64,000 bases of DNA from Janthinobacterium lividum (GCF_011601275.1 NZ_JAAOLY010000015.1:62001-126000); one strand, 5' to 3'. Shown: positions 55,201 through 64,000, counted from the first letter of the stretch. The notes: generated by a model from the sequence alone, not told the origin. Numbers and translations are program-made.

Positions 55201-58053
55201 TTACTTGGTCAGGATAAAACCCTTCAGCTTCGAGAATGCCGTTTCCAGCAGATCTTTTTGCTGGGCGTAGTGCTTGTCATAGTAACCGACAGCAGGCGAC
55301 GCCGAAGCAGGACGGCCGGCGTAGGCCAGACGTTGACCCGATTCCAGGCCTTCGAAGATGTTGTGCTGGATCTGGAACCAGGCGCCCTGGTTTTGCGGCT
55401 CGTCCTGCGCCCAGACCACTTCGACCAGGTTCGGGAACTTCTTCAGTTCGGCAGCGAACGACTTGTGCGGGAACGGATACAGCTGTTCCAGGCGCACGAT
55501 GGCCGTGTCGGTCTGGCCGCGGGTCTTGCGTGCGTTGACCAGGTCGTAATAGACCTTGCCCGAGCAGGCGACCACGCGCTTGACTTTCTTGGCGTCGATT
55601 TTGTCGTCGACTTCGCCGATGACGGTCTGGAAACCGCCCTTGGCCAGGTCGGTCAGCGGCGAACCGGCGTCCTTGTTGCGCAACAGCGACTTCGGCGTCA
55701 GGATGACCAGCGGCTTGCGGAACTGGCGCACCATCTGGCGGCGCAGCAAATGGAAGATCTGCGAAGCCGTCGTCGGCTGCACCACTTGCATGTTGTTGTC
55801 CGCGCACAGCTGCAGGAAACGCTCCGGACGGGCCGACGAGTGCTCAGGACCCTGGCCTTCGTAACCGTGCGGCAGCATCATGACCAGGCCCGAAGCGCGG
55901 CCCCATTTCACTTCGCCGGAGCTGATGAATTGGTCGATCACCACTTGCGCGCCGTTGGCGAAGTCGCCGAACTGGGCTTCCCAGATCGTCAGCGTGTTCG
56001 GTTCAGCGGTCGAGTAGCCGTATTCGAAGGCCAGTACGGCTTCTTCGGACAGCACCGAGTCGATGACGGTGAACGGCGCCTGGTTGTCCGACACGTTTTG
56101 CAGCGGAATGTAGGTACCCGCATCCCAACGCTCGCGGTTCTGGTCATGCAGCACGGCGTGGCGGTGCACGAAGGTGCCGCGGCCGGCGTCCTGGCCCGTC
56201 AGGCGGATGGCGTAGCCGGACGATACCAGCGATGCGTAGGCCAGGTGTTCGCCCATGCCCCAGTCCAGGTTCATTTCGCCACGGCCCATGGTGGCGCGGT
56301 CGCCCAGTACTTTTTCAACCAGCGAGTGGACCTTGAAGTCTTCCGGCACGGTGGTGATGCGGGTGGCCAGGCGTTTCAGTTCCGTCATCGGCACGGCGGT
56401 GTCGGCCGAATCGGTCCATTTCTTGTTCAGGAACGGCAGCCAGTCGACGGCGTACTTGTTCTTGAAGTTCGAGATGACTGGATCGACGGTGTGCTTGCCG
56501 GCGTCCATGGCGTCGCGGAATGCGGCCACCATCTTGTCGCCGCCATCGGCAGGGATCACGCCTTGCGCTACCAGCTTGTCCGCGTACAGCTTGCGGGTGC
56601 CTGGATGCTGGCCGATCTTCTTGTACATCAGTGGCTGCGTCAGTGCCGGCGTATCTTGCTCGTTGTGGCCAAGCTTGCGGTAGCAGATGATGTCGAGGAC
56701 GATGTCCTTCTTGAATTCCATGCGGTAGTCGAGCGCGATCTGCGTCGCCAGCACCACGGCTTCCGGATCATCGGCGTTGATGTGCAGGACCGGTGCTTCG
56801 ATCATCTTGACGACGTCCGAGCAGTACAGGGTCGAGCGGGCATCGCGCGGATCCGAGGTGGTGAAACCGATCTGGTTGTTGATCACGATATGCACCGTGC
56901 CGCCGGTATGGTAGCCACGGGTTTGCGCCAGATTCAGCGTTTCCATGACCACGCCCTGGCCGGCGAAAGCGGCATCGCCGTGCACCAGGATAGGCAGCAC
57001 TTGCGCGCCCTGCGCGTCGCCGCGGCGGTCCATGCGGGCCTTGACGGAACCTTCGACCACAGGGTTGACGATTTCCAGGTGCGACGGGTTGAACGCCAGC
57101 GACAGGTGGACCGGGCCGCCTGCGGTGGAGATGTCCGACGAGAAGCCTTGATGGTACTTCACGTCGCCGGCAGGCAGGTCGTCGCCATGCTTGCCTTCGA
57201 ATTCTTCGAACAGTTCCTGTGGCGCCTTGCCCAGGGTGTTGACCAGCACGTTCAGGCGGCCGCGGTGGGCCATGCCGATGACGATTTCCTGCACGCCTTT
57301 TTCGCCGGCGCGCTGGATGGTTTCATCCATCGAGGCGATGAAGGTTTCGCCGCCTTCCAGGGAGAAGCGCTTCTGGCCCACGTAGCGGGTGTGCAGATAG
57401 CGTTCCAGGCCTTCAGCCGCGGTCAGGCGGTCGAGGATGTGGATTTTTTTCTCTGGGGTGAAATTCGGGGTGGAGCGGATCGATTCCAGTTTCTCTTGCA
57501 GCCAGCGCTTTTCGGCCGGGTCGGAGATGTACATGAATTCGGCGCCGATCGAACGCGTGTAGGTATCGCGCAGATAGTTCAGCAGATCGCGCAGGGTGGC
57601 GGTCTCCGGGCCAAAATAGGTATTGCTGATGTTGAACACGGTGTCCATGTCCGCGTCGGTGAAACCGTAGAAGCTCGGCTCGAGCTCAGGGATCATCGGA
57701 CGTTCCTGGCGTTGCAGCGGATCCAGATTGGCCCAGTGCGAACCGAGGTAGCGGTAAGCGGCGATCAATTGCGTGGCGGCGACGCGCTTGCGGCCCATTT
57801 CGGCATCGAAGGAAGCGGTTACTGTGCGGATCGGACCTGCTTTTGCGCGCTCGGCGAACGAGGCGACGACGGAGGCATGCGCCACGTCAGGCTTGTTGGT
57901 GCCATCGACGGCAGGCACGTGCTGCATTGCGTCGAAGTAGGAACGCCAGTTATCGGGTACCGAGCCTGGGTTGTTCAGATACGCCTCGTACAGGTCTTCC
58001 ACGTACGGAGCATTCCCACCGAACAGGTAGGAGTTGGTCGTTAATTGCTGCAT
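55201..58053 (-). CDS. sucA: 2-oxoglutarate dehydrogenase E1 component
   Basis: A 950-residue thiamine-diphosphate enzyme that decarboxylates 2-oxoglutarate and passes succinyl to SucB. The N-terminal segment YLFGGNAPYVEDLYEAYLNN recruits E2. The ThDP/active-site region includes GMAHRGRLNVLVNTLGKAPQ and FHGDAAFAGQG-like VHGDAAFAGQGVVMETLNLA, with the GDA His/Asp pattern. The C-terminal transketolase-like half has MLPHGYEGQGPEHSSARPER. AAGG precedes the ATG. The promoter must lie in the 257-bp gap up to 58310, where the T-rich and A-rich stretches near 58160-58250 are the only likely place. Confidence 0.97.
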   Translation of the reverse strand: MQQLTTNSYLFGGNAPYVEDLYEAYLNNPGSVPDNWRSYFDAMQHVPAVDGTNKPDVAHASVVASFAERAKAGPIRTVTASFDAEMGRKRVAATQLIAAYRYLGSHWANLDPLQRQERPMIPELEPSFYGFTDADMDTVFNISNTYFGPETATLRDLLNYLRDTYTRSIGAEFMYISDPAEKRWLQEKLESIRSTPNFTPEKKIHILDRLTAAEGLERYLHTRYVGQKRFSLEGGETFIASMDETIQRAGEKGVQEIVIGMAHRGRLNVLVNTLGKAPQELFEEFEGKHGDDLPAGDVKYHQGFSSDISTAGGPVHLSLAFNPSHLEIVNPVVEGSVKARMDRRGDAQGAQVLPILVHGDAAFAGQGVVMETLNLAQTRGYHTGGTVHIVINNQIGFTTSDPRDARSTLYCSDVVKMIEAPVLHINADDPEAVVLATQIALDYRMEFKKDIVLDIICYRKLGHNEQDTPALTQPLMYKKIGQHPGTRKLYADKLVAQGVIPADGGDKMVAAFRDAMDAGKHTVDPVISNFKNKYAVDWLPFLNKKWTDSADTAVPMTELKRLATRITTVPEDFKVHSLVEKVLGDRATMGRGEMNLDWGMGEHLAYASLVSSGYAIRLTGQDAGRGTFVHRHAVLHDQNRERWDAGTYIPLQNVSDNQAPFTVIDSVLSEEAVLAFEYGYSTAEPNTLTIWEAQFGDFANGAQVVIDQFISSGEVKWGRASGLVMMLPHGYEGQGPEHSSARPERFLQLCADNNMQVVQPTTASQIFHLLRRQMVRQFRKPLVILTPKSLLRNKDAGSPLTDLAKGGFQTVIGEVDDKIDAKKVKRVVACSGKVYYDLVNARKTRGQTDTAIVRLEQLYPFPHKSFAAELKKFPNLVEVVWAQDEPQNQGAWFQIQHNIFEGLESGQRLAYAGRPASASPAVGYYDKHYAQQKDLLETAFSKLKGFILTK

Positions 58054-58310
58054 ATATTGCTCACCTTTCTTCGCGCTTCGCGAGGAATTAGCGGGTTAAT
58101 CTAACCTTCCGCGACACGGCCTGACCGGTTAGCGGATTGCACATCAAGTTGTGGGGAAGGGCTTTTTTATTGCACCAGCATTCTGCATACCGTCATTTAG
58201 AATAGCACGCGGTATTGTAACGCAACAACGGCTAGTTGAATTTTATTTGGCAAGCAAATGTAAGCTGTGTTGTTGATTTTCCCGGGCTTGCAAGCCTGTC
58301 ACTGTTGTGC

Positions 58311-59285
58311 TTACGGCACATCGGCGGCCCTGCCGGCGTGCCGCTTGCGCCCAACTGGTCTGCCCGGCAACGGCCCTGCCGCGATGGCGGCCAGCCACTC
58401 GGGATCGCCGGCAAACCACTCCACCAGGAAGTCGAGCATGGTGCGCAACAGGGGCGACATGTGCTGGCGCGAGGTGTAGACGCCATAGATGCCCATGTCC
58501 TGCGGCTGGTACGCGGGCAGCAGCTCCACCAATTGCCCGCTGGCGATCAGCGGCGCGGCCGAAAAGCGCGGCTGCATGGCGATGCCCGCCCCCGCCACCG
58601 TGGCCACCAGCAGGACCAGCGACTCATTCGCCGACAGGCGGCCGCTGACGGGGACAGTGAGCGCTTCCCCGTCATGCGTGAATTGCCACAGGCTCTTGCC
58701 GAAATACGTATAGGTCAGGCAGTTGTGCAGGGCCAGGTCTTGCGCCCGGCGCGGCGTGCCGTGCGCCGCCAGATACGATGGTGCGGCGCACACCACCGAC
58801 GCGCAGCTGGCCAGCTGGCGCGCGATCAGGTTCGGCTCGAGCGCGTTGGTGATACGGATCGCCAGGTCGATGCGCTGCTCCACCAGGTTGACGGCGCGGT
58901 TCTCCATCTGCAGGTCGACGGCGGCGCGCGGGTAGCGCCGCAGGTAAGCGGTTACTGCGCCAGCGAGCGCCGTCTGCGCCAGCGATTGCGAGCAGGTGAT
59001 GCGCAGCAAACCGTGCGGCGTATCGAGGCCCTCGGGCGAGGTGACGGCCATGGCGCCGGCCACTTCCAGCATCTGGCGACAGCGCGCCAAGGTGGTCTCG
59101 CCCGCATCCGTCAGGCTCAGACGGCGCGTGGTGCGATGCAACAGCCGTGCCTCCGCCCACTCTTCCATCTCGGCCAGATAGCGCGTCACCATGGCGCGCG
59201 ACATGTCGAGCGCCTCGCTGGCGGCCACCATGCTGCCCCGCTCGGCGATGGCGACGAATACTTGTGCTGCGGTGATGCGGTCCAT
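58311..59285 (-). CDS. LysR-family transcriptional regulator
   Basis: 324 residues from the ATG at 59285, with GGGAG six bases upstream; the earlier in-frame start lacks such a site. HTH AAQVFVAIAERGSMVAASEA to SRAMVTRYLAEMEEWAEARL, then an effector domain with MLRITCSQSLAQTAL-like GLLRITCSQSLAQTALAG. The C-terminal effector part ends around WLAAIAAGPLPG. It is divergent from a degenerate metallo-beta-lactamase-like gene, its likely target. Confidence 0.86.
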   Translation of the reverse strand: MDRITAAQVFVAIAERGSMVAASEALDMSRAMVTRYLAEMEEWAEARLLHRTTRRLSLTDAGETTLARCRQMLEVAGAMAVTSPEGLDTPHGLLRITCSQSLAQTALAGAVTAYLRRYPRAAVDLQMENRAVNLVEQRIDLAIRITNALEPNLIARQLASCASVVCAAPSYLAAHGTPRRAQDLALHNCLTYTYFGKSLWQFTHDGEALTVPVSGRLSANESLVLLVATVAGAGIAMQPRFSAAPLIASGQLVELLPAYQPQDMGIYGVYTSRQHMSPLLRTMLDFLVEWFAGDPEWLAAIAAGPLPGRPVGRKRHAGRAADVP

Positions 59286-59367
59286 GCGGTACTCCCTCGA
59301 TTCATCCGATCCATGCAACTAAGTATTGCAATCTACCCTATTTGTCGCACCTGGTCGAAAGGATAAT

Positions 59368-59856
59368 ATGCGGGAGAGCATCCAATGCAGAAAGAATAAT
59401 ATGTTTGCACGCGCCGCCCGCCCCTCCCGCACCCTGGAAACCTTCCGCCTAGATGTGCTGGGCCGCGCACCGTCCACTTCACTGCTGCTGAGCGGCGTGG
59501 CCGACGCCATCCTCGTCAACACCCAGTTTCTGCGCGGCGACGCGGCGCAGTTAGCGCATACCATCGCCGCCAGCGGCAAGCGCCTGACCACCATCTATAT
59601 CAGCGCGGCCGAACCGCAAGCCTATTTCGGCCTGGGCGTGCTGCAGCAAGCCTTTCCGCACGCCGACATCCTCGCCAGCGGCGCCACGGTCGAGGCGATC
59701 CGCAGCCAGGCCGGCGCCAGGGTCGCCCACTGGGGCGGCATCCTCAAGCACAATGCGCCGCGCCGCATCGTCCTGCCACAACCCTTTGAGGGCGACAGCC
59801 TGCCACTAGAGGGCCGGCATGTCGCCCTGCGCCACCTGGAAGCGGCGTTGAACTGA
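59368..59856 (+). CDS. short metallo-beta-lactamase-like protein lacking the metal motif
   Basis: About 162 residues from the ATG at 59368, which has AAAGGA upstream; 59401 is an alternative. GVADAILVNTQFLRGDAAQL, then RLTTIYISAAEPQAYFGLGV, follow the MBL-fold pattern where the metal motif HxHxDH should stand in the ITH.HPDHYFG position; here it is ISAAEPQAYFG, with no His. ILASGATVEAIRSQ continues the fold. The protein ends far before a full MBL domain (about 280 residues). It may be a remnant or an inactive stand-alone domain. Divergent from the LysR gene. Confidence 0.6.
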   Translation: MRESIQCRKNNMFARAARPSRTLETFRLDVLGRAPSTSLLLSGVADAILVNTQFLRGDAAQLAHTIAASGKRLTTIYISAAEPQAYFGLGVLQQAFPHADILASGATVEAIRSQAGARVAHWGGILKHNAPRRIVLPQPFEGDSLPLEGRHVALRHLEAALN

Positions 59857-59873
59857 AGCCGTTCCGTCCTACC

Positions 59874-60416
59874 CTACAACGCGGCCAGGAAACGCTCATA
59901 CGCTTGCGCGCTGCGCGCCAGCCGCTCGGCATAGCCCTTTTCCTTCGGCCCGTCTTCCGCGCCATAGAAGGCAAAGAAGCGGCGGTTGTCGGCGCCGATA
60001 TACGCCAGGGTGACATCGAACGGCGCCAGCAGCTGCGCCAGGGTGACGTTCCACTTGCCTTCCGGCGTGAAGTCTTCCTGGCGGATGCCTGCCGTCACGG
60101 CCAGCGCCACTTTTCTTCCTTTGAAGGCATCGCCGCCCGTGCCATAGGCCCAGCCATACGCCAGCACCTCATCGAGCCATTGCTTGAGCAAGGGCGGGCA
60201 GTTGAACCAGTACACGGGGAACTGCAAGACCACATTGGCGTGCGCCTCCACCAGCGCCTGCTCGCGCGCCACGTCGATATGTCCATCCGGATAAGCCTGG
60301 TGCACGTTGTGGATGGTGTAGCGGTCGGGATACTGCGCCAGCTCCTGCAGCCAGCGCTTGTTGGCCACCGACCTGTCGATGGAGGGATGGAAGACGATAA
60401 CGAGGGTTTTCATCAT
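59874..60416 (-). CDS. NAD(P)H-quinone oxidoreductase-like flavodoxin-fold protein (KefF/MdaB group)
   Basis: 180 residues from the ATG at 60416, with AGGA seven bases upstream. MKTLVIVFHPSIDRSVANKR is the FMN phosphate-binding start, and VVLQFPVYWFNCPPLLKQWL and DEVLAYGWAYGTGGDAFKGR are family hallmarks. It should reduce quinones with FMN or FAD and NAD(P)H, protecting against redox cyclers or electrophiles. It is 215 nt downstream of an HxlR gene on the same strand; such pairs are commonly regulator-target. Confidence 0.88.
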   Translation of the reverse strand: MMKTLVIVFHPSIDRSVANKRWLQELAQYPDRYTIHNVHQAYPDGHIDVAREQALVEAHANVVLQFPVYWFNCPPLLKQWLDEVLAYGWAYGTGGDAFKGRKVALAVTAGIRQEDFTPEGKWNVTLAQLLAPFDVTLAYIGADNRRFFAFYGAEDGPKEKGYAERLARSAQAYERFLAAL

Positions 60417-60563
60417 GCTGCTTTCCTGAAGTGAGATCAATGCGCCGGCCCCGTGCTCATAGAAAAGCAGGCAAGCCGGTACCCTGCCCCGTGGCGCGTG
60501 GTTGCGCCCGCAGAGGCAAAAACAGCATAGCCATACTGAGTATTTTATACAAGTACGCACATT

Positions 60564-60596
60564 TACTGCTCATACAGTATAAAAAGTAAGTTACTT
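60564..60596. promoter_or_regulatory. two inverted repeats upstream of the quinone reductase gene
   Basis: TACTG-N6-CAGTA (60564-60579) and the 13-bp palindrome AAGTAA-G-TTACTT (60584-60596) lie in the AT-rich gap before the flavoprotein gene. HxlR/YodB-type regulators bind TACT...AGTA-like dyads, so these are candidate operators for the adjacent HxlR protein. Confidence 0.5.
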
Positions 60597-60631
60597 GGCC
60601 GTGGAATGGCGCCTTGCCATGCGTATCCGGG

Positions 60632-60973
60632 TCAGACTGGCTGGTGCTGTTCGCCCCACTCGCACAAGGTATGCAGTACGGGGATCAGCGAGGCGCCCTT
60701 GCTTGAGAGCGAATATTCCACCTTGGGCGGCACTTGCGGATATTCCTTGCGGACGATCAGCGCGTCCGCTTCCAGCTCCTTCAGCACGACGCTGAGGGTC
60801 TTGAAGGCGATGCCGCCGAGATGGCGCTTGAGTTCGTTGTGCCGCAGCACGGTGTTTTCCGCCAGCGCGTACAGGATCAGCATCTTGTATTTGCCGCCGA
60901 TCAGCGACAAGGTATAGCCAAATGCCGTATCGGCCAGGGCCACGCCGCTGGGGGTGCAGGTTTCTTCATTCAT
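60632..60973 (-). CDS. HxlR-family transcriptional regulator
   Basis: 113 residues from the ATG at 60973; a start seven codons earlier is possible. The winged helix is SLIGGKYKMLILYALAENTV, then LRHNELKRHLGGIAFKTLSV and PPKVEYSLSSKGASLIPVL. One Cys lies near the N-terminus (EETCTPSG) and one near the C-terminus (TLCEWGE); the former is where redox- or electrophile-sensing HxlR/YodB proteins carry the sensor Cys. The neighbouring quinone reductase is its probable target. Confidence 0.87.
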   Translation of the reverse strand: MNEETCTPSGVALADTAFGYTLSLIGGKYKMLILYALAENTVLRHNELKRHLGGIAFKTLSVVLKELEADALIVRKEYPQVPPKVEYSLSSKGASLIPVLHTLCEWGEQHQPV

Positions 60974-61022
60974 CGCGTTGTGCTTCCTGTTCATCCAGGG
61001 TCCGAGCATAACAGCCCGGCAT

Positions 61023-61050
61023 AAAAAAACGGGCCGAAGCCCGTTTTTTT
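61023..61050 (-). terminator. intrinsic terminator after gltA
   Basis: A 12-bp stem AAAAAAACGGGC/GCCCGTTTTTTT with a CGAA tetraloop and T-runs on both strands, 23 bp past the gltA stop. Confidence 0.92.
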
Positions 61051-61072
61051 GTTTGCTCGATACCGCTCTGGA

Positions 61073-62374
61073 TTAACGCTTGTCCAGTGGCAGTACTTCA
61101 CGCGTGGTCGAACCGACGAACAGCTGGCGCGGACGGCCGATTTTTTGCTCTGGGTCGGCGATCATTTCGTTCCACTGGGCGATCCAGCCGATCGTACGGG
61201 CCATAGCGAAGATACCGGTGAACAGCGACACGGGGATGCCCAGCGCCGATTGCACGATGCCCGAGTAGAAGTCGACGTTCGGGTACAGTTTGCGCGACAC
61301 GAAGTACTCGTCGTTCAGTGCAATCTTTTCCAGTTCCATCGCCAGCTTGAACAGCGGGTCGTCCTGCAGACCCAGTTCTTGCAGCACTTCGTAGCAGGTT
61401 TCACGCATCAGCTTGGCGCGTGGATCGAAGTTCTTGTACACGCGGTGGCCAAAGCCCATCAGCTTGACGCCGGAGTTCTTGTCCTTGACTTGCGCGATGA
61501 AGGCAGGGATGTTCTCGACGGTGCCGATTTCTTTCAGCATGTTCAGTGCCGCTTCGTTGGCGCCGCCGTGGGCAGGGCCCCACAGGCAGGCGATACCGGC
61601 AGCGATACAGGCGAACGGGTTGGCGCCCGACGAACCGGCCAGACGGACGGTCGATGTCGATGCGTTTTGCTCGTGGTCCGCATGCAGGATCAGGATGCGA
61701 TCCAGGGCGCGCACCAGCACGTCGTTGACCTTGTACTCTTCGCACGGGTTGGCGAACATCATGTGCATGAAGTTGGCGCTGTACGACAGGTCGTTGCGTG
61801 GATACACGAACGGCTGGCCGACCGAGTACTTGTAGGTCATGGCGACCAGGGTTGGCATCTTGGCGATCAGGCGGATGGCCGACACTTCGCGGTGACGCGG
61901 GTCGTTGATGTCCAGCGAGTCATGGTAGAACGATGCCAGCGCGCCGACGGTGCCCACCAGGACCGACATCGGATGCGCGTCGCGGCGGAAGCCACGGAAG
62001 AAGAATTGCATCTGTTCGTGCACCATCGTGTGCTTGGTGACGGTGTCGACGAACTTGGCTTTTTGCGCCGCGTTCGGCAGTTCGCCGTTCAGCAGCAAGT
62101 AGCACGATTCCATGAAGTCGGCGTTGACGGCCAACTGTTCGATCGGGTAACCACGGTACAGCAGCTCGCCCTTGTCGCCGTCGATATAGGTGATCGACGA
62201 GTTGCAGGCGGCCGTCGACATAAAGCCTGGGTCGTAGGTGAACTTGCCGCTACCGGCGTACAGTTTGCGGATGTCGATGACGTCCGGGCCAACCGTGCCT
62301 TTGTAGATTGGAAATTCAAGCGATGGGCTGCCATCGGAGAACGACAGGGTAGCTTTTGTGTCAGAGATATTCAT
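61073..62374 (-). CDS. gltA: citrate synthase (type II hexameric form)
   Basis: 433 residues. It condenses oxaloacetate and acetyl-CoA. Active His in [20 protein letters not shown], then [15 protein letters not shown], and [13 protein letters not shown] with the catalytic Arg. The N-terminal domain ([20 protein letters not shown]) is that of NADH-sensitive Gram-negative enzymes. AAGGAAG precedes the ATG. It is downstream of sdhE, an arrangement common in beta-proteobacteria (sdhCDAB-sdhE-gltA). Confidence 0.97.
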   Translation of the reverse strand: MNISDTKATLSFSDGSPSLEFPIYKGTVGPDVIDIRKLYAGSGKFTYDPGFMSTAACNSSITYIDGDKGELLYRGYPIEQLAVNADFMESCYLLLNGELPNAAQKAKFVDTVTKHTMVHEQMQFFFRGFRRDAHPMSVLVGTVGALASFYHDSLDINDPRHREVSAIRLIAKMPTLVAMTYKYSVGQPFVYPRNDLSYSANFMHMMFANPCEEYKVNDVLVRALDRILILHADHEQNASTSTVRLAGSSGANPFACIAAGIACLWGPAHGGANEAALNMLKEIGTVENIPAFIAQVKDKNSGVKLMGFGHRVYKNFDPRAKLMRETCYEVLQELGLQDDPLFKLAMELEKIALNDEYFVSRKLYPNVDFYSGIVQSALGIPVSLFTGIFAMARTIGWIAQWNEMIADPEQKIGRPRQLFVGSTTREVLPLDKR

Positions 62375-62495
62375 GGGCTCTTCCTTCTCGGGAGTGAGTC
62401 GAAATTAAAATCAAAAATTCTGGCTGCAATTCGCACCGCACTCGGCAGTGCTACAGCGCGCCACTCGCACCGTTTGCAATATATCGCCCAGGCGT

Positions 62496-62777
62496 CTAGG
62501 CAATGCGCAGTCGTTGCAGCAGTGCGCGCACATGCGGCAGATCGACTTCGCCTTCCGGCTCTTTACGGGCCAGTACCAGATCCATTAACGCATTGTCCGA
62601 TAAATCCAGCAAACGCGTCAGCGCGTCAACTTCTTCATCGGTCAATTCGGTTTCATACGCATCGAGAAAACGGGTCAGGATAATATCGTTTTCCAGCAGG
62701 CCACGGCGTGAACGCCAGCGCAGGCGGGCGCGGTTGGCCGGGTCGGCCTGATGCGAGGACAAAATTGATTCTGTCAT
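62496..62777 (-). CDS. sdhE: succinate dehydrogenase FAD-assembly factor SdhE
   Basis: 93 residues from the ATG at 62777. The RGxxE motif is RRGLLENDIIL (about residues 23-33), the flavinylation-factor signature; FLDAYETELTDEEVDALTRL is the usual helix region. It helps attach FAD covalently to SdhA. It lies between sdhB and gltA. Confidence 0.94.
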   Translation of the reverse strand: MTESILSSHQADPANRARLRWRSRRGLLENDIILTRFLDAYETELTDEEVDALTRLLDLSDNALMDLVLARKEPEGEVDLPHVRALLQRLRIA

Positions 62778-62820
62778 TTGGTTTACCACTTTACGTGTGC
62801 CTTGCGGCACGCTGCTGCTT

Positions 62821-62837
62821 TGCAGGCGCCGCCTGCA
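62821..62837 (-). promoter_or_regulatory. hairpin between sdhB and sdhE
   Basis: TGCAGGC-GCC-GCCTGCA, a 7-bp perfect stem with a 3-nt loop. No T-run follows, so it may tune read-through into sdhE or protect the sdhB mRNA end. Confidence 0.5.
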
Positions 62838-62894
62838 GGCAAGAGAGGATACCCTCTTCCCGCAAACGGCGCCCGGCGGATGCGATCAGGGGGA

Positions 62895-63605
62895 TCAGAT
62901 CGCGCGGCGGACCATCAATTCCTTGATCTTGCCGATCGCCTTGTTCGGATTCAACCCTTTCGGGCAGACGTCGACGCAGTTCATGATCGAATGGCAGCGG
63001 AACAGACGGTACGGGTCTTCCAGGTTGTCCAGACGCGCGCCCGTGGCTTCGTCGCGCGAATCGGCGATGAAGCGGTAGGCTTGCAGCAGGCCAGCCGGGC
63101 CGACGAATTTGTCCGGATTCCACCAGAACGACGGGCACGACGTGGAGCAGCATGCGCACAGGATGCACTCGTACAGGCCATCGAGTTCTTCGCGCTGTTC
63201 CGGCGACTGCAGGCGTTCTTTTTCAGGCGGGATCGAATCATTGATCAGGAAAGGCTTGATCGAATCGTACTGCTTGAAAAATTGCGTCATGTCGACGATC
63301 AGGTCACGGATGACCGGCAAGCCTGGCAACGGACGCAGCACGATAGGCTCGGTCAGTTCGTTCAGGTTGGTGGTGCATGCCAGGCCGTTCTTGCCGTTGA
63401 TGTTCATCGCGTCCGAACCGCACACGCCTTCGCGGCACGAGCGGCGCAGGGCCAGCGAGTCATCGACGTCCGACTTGATGCGCTGCAGTGCGTCGAGCAG
63501 CATCTTGTCGGTGTCTTTCAGCTCGACCGTCAGGTCTTGCATGTAAGGCTTGGCATCCTGGTCAGGATCGTAGCGGTAGATTTTGAATTTGAGAGTGCGT
63601 GCCAT
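62895..63605 (-). CDS. sdhB: succinate dehydrogenase iron-sulfur subunit
   Basis: 236 residues with three clusters. 2Fe-2S ligands SCREGVCGSDAMNINGKNGL with a later Cys; 4Fe-4S and 3Fe-4S ligands ECILCACCSTSCPSFWWNPD and RCHSIMNCVDVCPKGLNPN. It passes electrons from SdhA to the quinone. It lies 9 nt downstream of sdhA and upstream of sdhE. Confidence 0.97.
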   Translation of the reverse strand: MARTLKFKIYRYDPDQDAKPYMQDLTVELKDTDKMLLDALQRIKSDVDDSLALRRSCREGVCGSDAMNINGKNGLACTTNLNELTEPIVLRPLPGLPVIRDLIVDMTQFFKQYDSIKPFLINDSIPPEKERLQSPEQREELDGLYECILCACCSTSCPSFWWNPDKFVGPAGLLQAYRFIADSRDEATGARLDNLEDPYRLFRCHSIMNCVDVCPKGLNPNKAIGKIKELMVRRAI

Positions 63606-63614
63606 GGTATAGCC

Positions 63615-64000
63615 TTAGAAAGTACGTGGTTTCGGTTTGAAGGTATCAACCGTCAAAGGCTTGGTCACGACTGGCTTGTATTCCAGTCGGTTGCCTTCCG
63701 AATACCACAGCGTGTGCTTCATCCAGTTGTCGTCGTCGCGGGTCGGGTGGTCGTCCTGGGCGTGGGCGCCGCGCGATTCCTTGCGGGCCGCTGCCGAGAC
63801 GATGGTCGCCTTTGCCGTTTCGATCAGGTTGTCCAGCTCCAGCGCTTCCACGCGGGCCGTATTGAAGACCATCGATTTATCCTTGAACGAGACGTGCTTG
63901 CGGCGCTCGTCGAGCTTCATGATTTCTTCGACGCCCTTGTTCAGCATTTCGTCGGTACGGAACACGCCACAGTACTTCTGCATGGTGGCGCGGATATCGT
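63615..64000 (-). CDS. sdhA: succinate dehydrogenase flavoprotein subunit, 5' part beyond window
   Basis: Only the C-terminal 128 residues are in view; the gene continues past 64000. The visible part is the helical and capping C-terminus: [20 protein letters not shown], then [20 protein letters not shown] and the end TFKPKPRTF, typical of SdhA, with the catalytic RGAH.D..PTRDD region. The FAD-binding and covalent-His regions are not visible. It precedes sdhB by 9 nt. Confidence 0.95.
   Translation of the reverse strand, partial: DIRATMQKYCGVFRTDEMLNKGVEEIMKLDERRKHVSFKDKSMVFNTARVEALELDNLIETAKATIVSAAARKESRGAHAQDDHPTRDDDNWMKHTLWYSEGNRLEYKPVVTKPLTVDTFKPKPRTF

Noticed and set aside
55078..58044. 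Long open frame on the plus strand opposite sucA
   Set aside because: It mirrors sucA exactly, has no recognisable motif, and its composition is that of a third-position GC shadow.

Overview
Organism: the window is GC-rich, densely coding DNA from a betaproteobacterium of the Burkholderiales, most likely the Oxalobacteraceae (Janthinobacterium/Massilia/Duganella type). This is inferred from gene order (ndk-rlmN-pilF-rodZ-ispG-hisS-yfgM-bamB-der-hfq-hflX-hflK-hflC-hisZ-purA and surE-pcm-nlpD-rpoS), from the protein sequences, and from the secreted chitinase. No tRNA, rRNA, CRISPR array, insertion sequence or prophage was seen. It is chromosomal and mostly core, with accessory patches. Layout: (1) 1-4456 is a sugar-acid catabolic cluster on the minus strand (OtnK-type kinase cut by the window edge, L-threonate dehydrogenase, ACS-family MFS importer) with a divergent GntR/FCD regulator. 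(2) 4463-8769 is a LysR regulator divergent from a porin, an orphan periplasmic binding protein and a metabolite:H+ symporter, probably an uptake system for a carboxylate. (3) 8772-15390 is a patchwork: flavin reductase, AI-2E-type exporter, a proline-rich membrane protein, a two-gene DyP peroxidase unit, and a GNAT-WD40-NIPSNAP chain joined by 4-nt overlaps. (4) 15456-32312 is a core block, all on the minus strand: ndk, rlmN, pilF, rodZ, ispG, hisS, yfgM, bamB, der, hfq, hflX, hflK, hflC, hisZ, purA and a phosphoribosyltransferase. (5) 32534-38646 has a Bax-inhibitor-1 protein, a LysR regulator, cfa, a cupin-8/JmjC-like oxygenase and a lipoprotein GH18 chitinase with two chitin-binding modules. 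(6) 39008-44123 has rlmD, rpoS, nlpD, pcm and surE. (7) 44218-47308 is an accessory two-gene cassette: a TIR-domain protein followed by a KGGTGRT-type SIMIBI NTPase fused to kinesin-light-chain-like TPRs. It is the best candidate for an undescribed conflict or defence system here. (8) 47580-51853 has a DinG-family helicase, a DUF465 protein, an Ala/Lys-rich lipoprotein and zapE. (9) 51924-64000 is the TCA region: sucA, sucB, a PspC/SHOCT protein, lpd, then a LysR/degenerate metallo-beta-lactamase pair, a quinone-reductase-like flavoprotein with an HxlR regulator, then gltA, sdhE, sdhB and the end of sdhA. How the genes work together: gltA, sdhAB/sdhE and sucA-sucB-lpd supply consecutive TCA steps. 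hisZ/purA and the phosphoribosyltransferase belong to histidine and purine metabolism. bamB, yfgM, rodZ, pilF, hflKC and nlpD serve the cell envelope. rpoS with nlpD/pcm/surE is the usual stationary-phase neighbourhood. Several intergenic gaps carry terminators or hairpins that divide the long minus-strand runs into separate transcripts. One of them, between ndk and rlmN, can form two mutually exclusive stems. All coordinates, starts and motifs were read by eye; family names come from recognised motifs and not from a database search.
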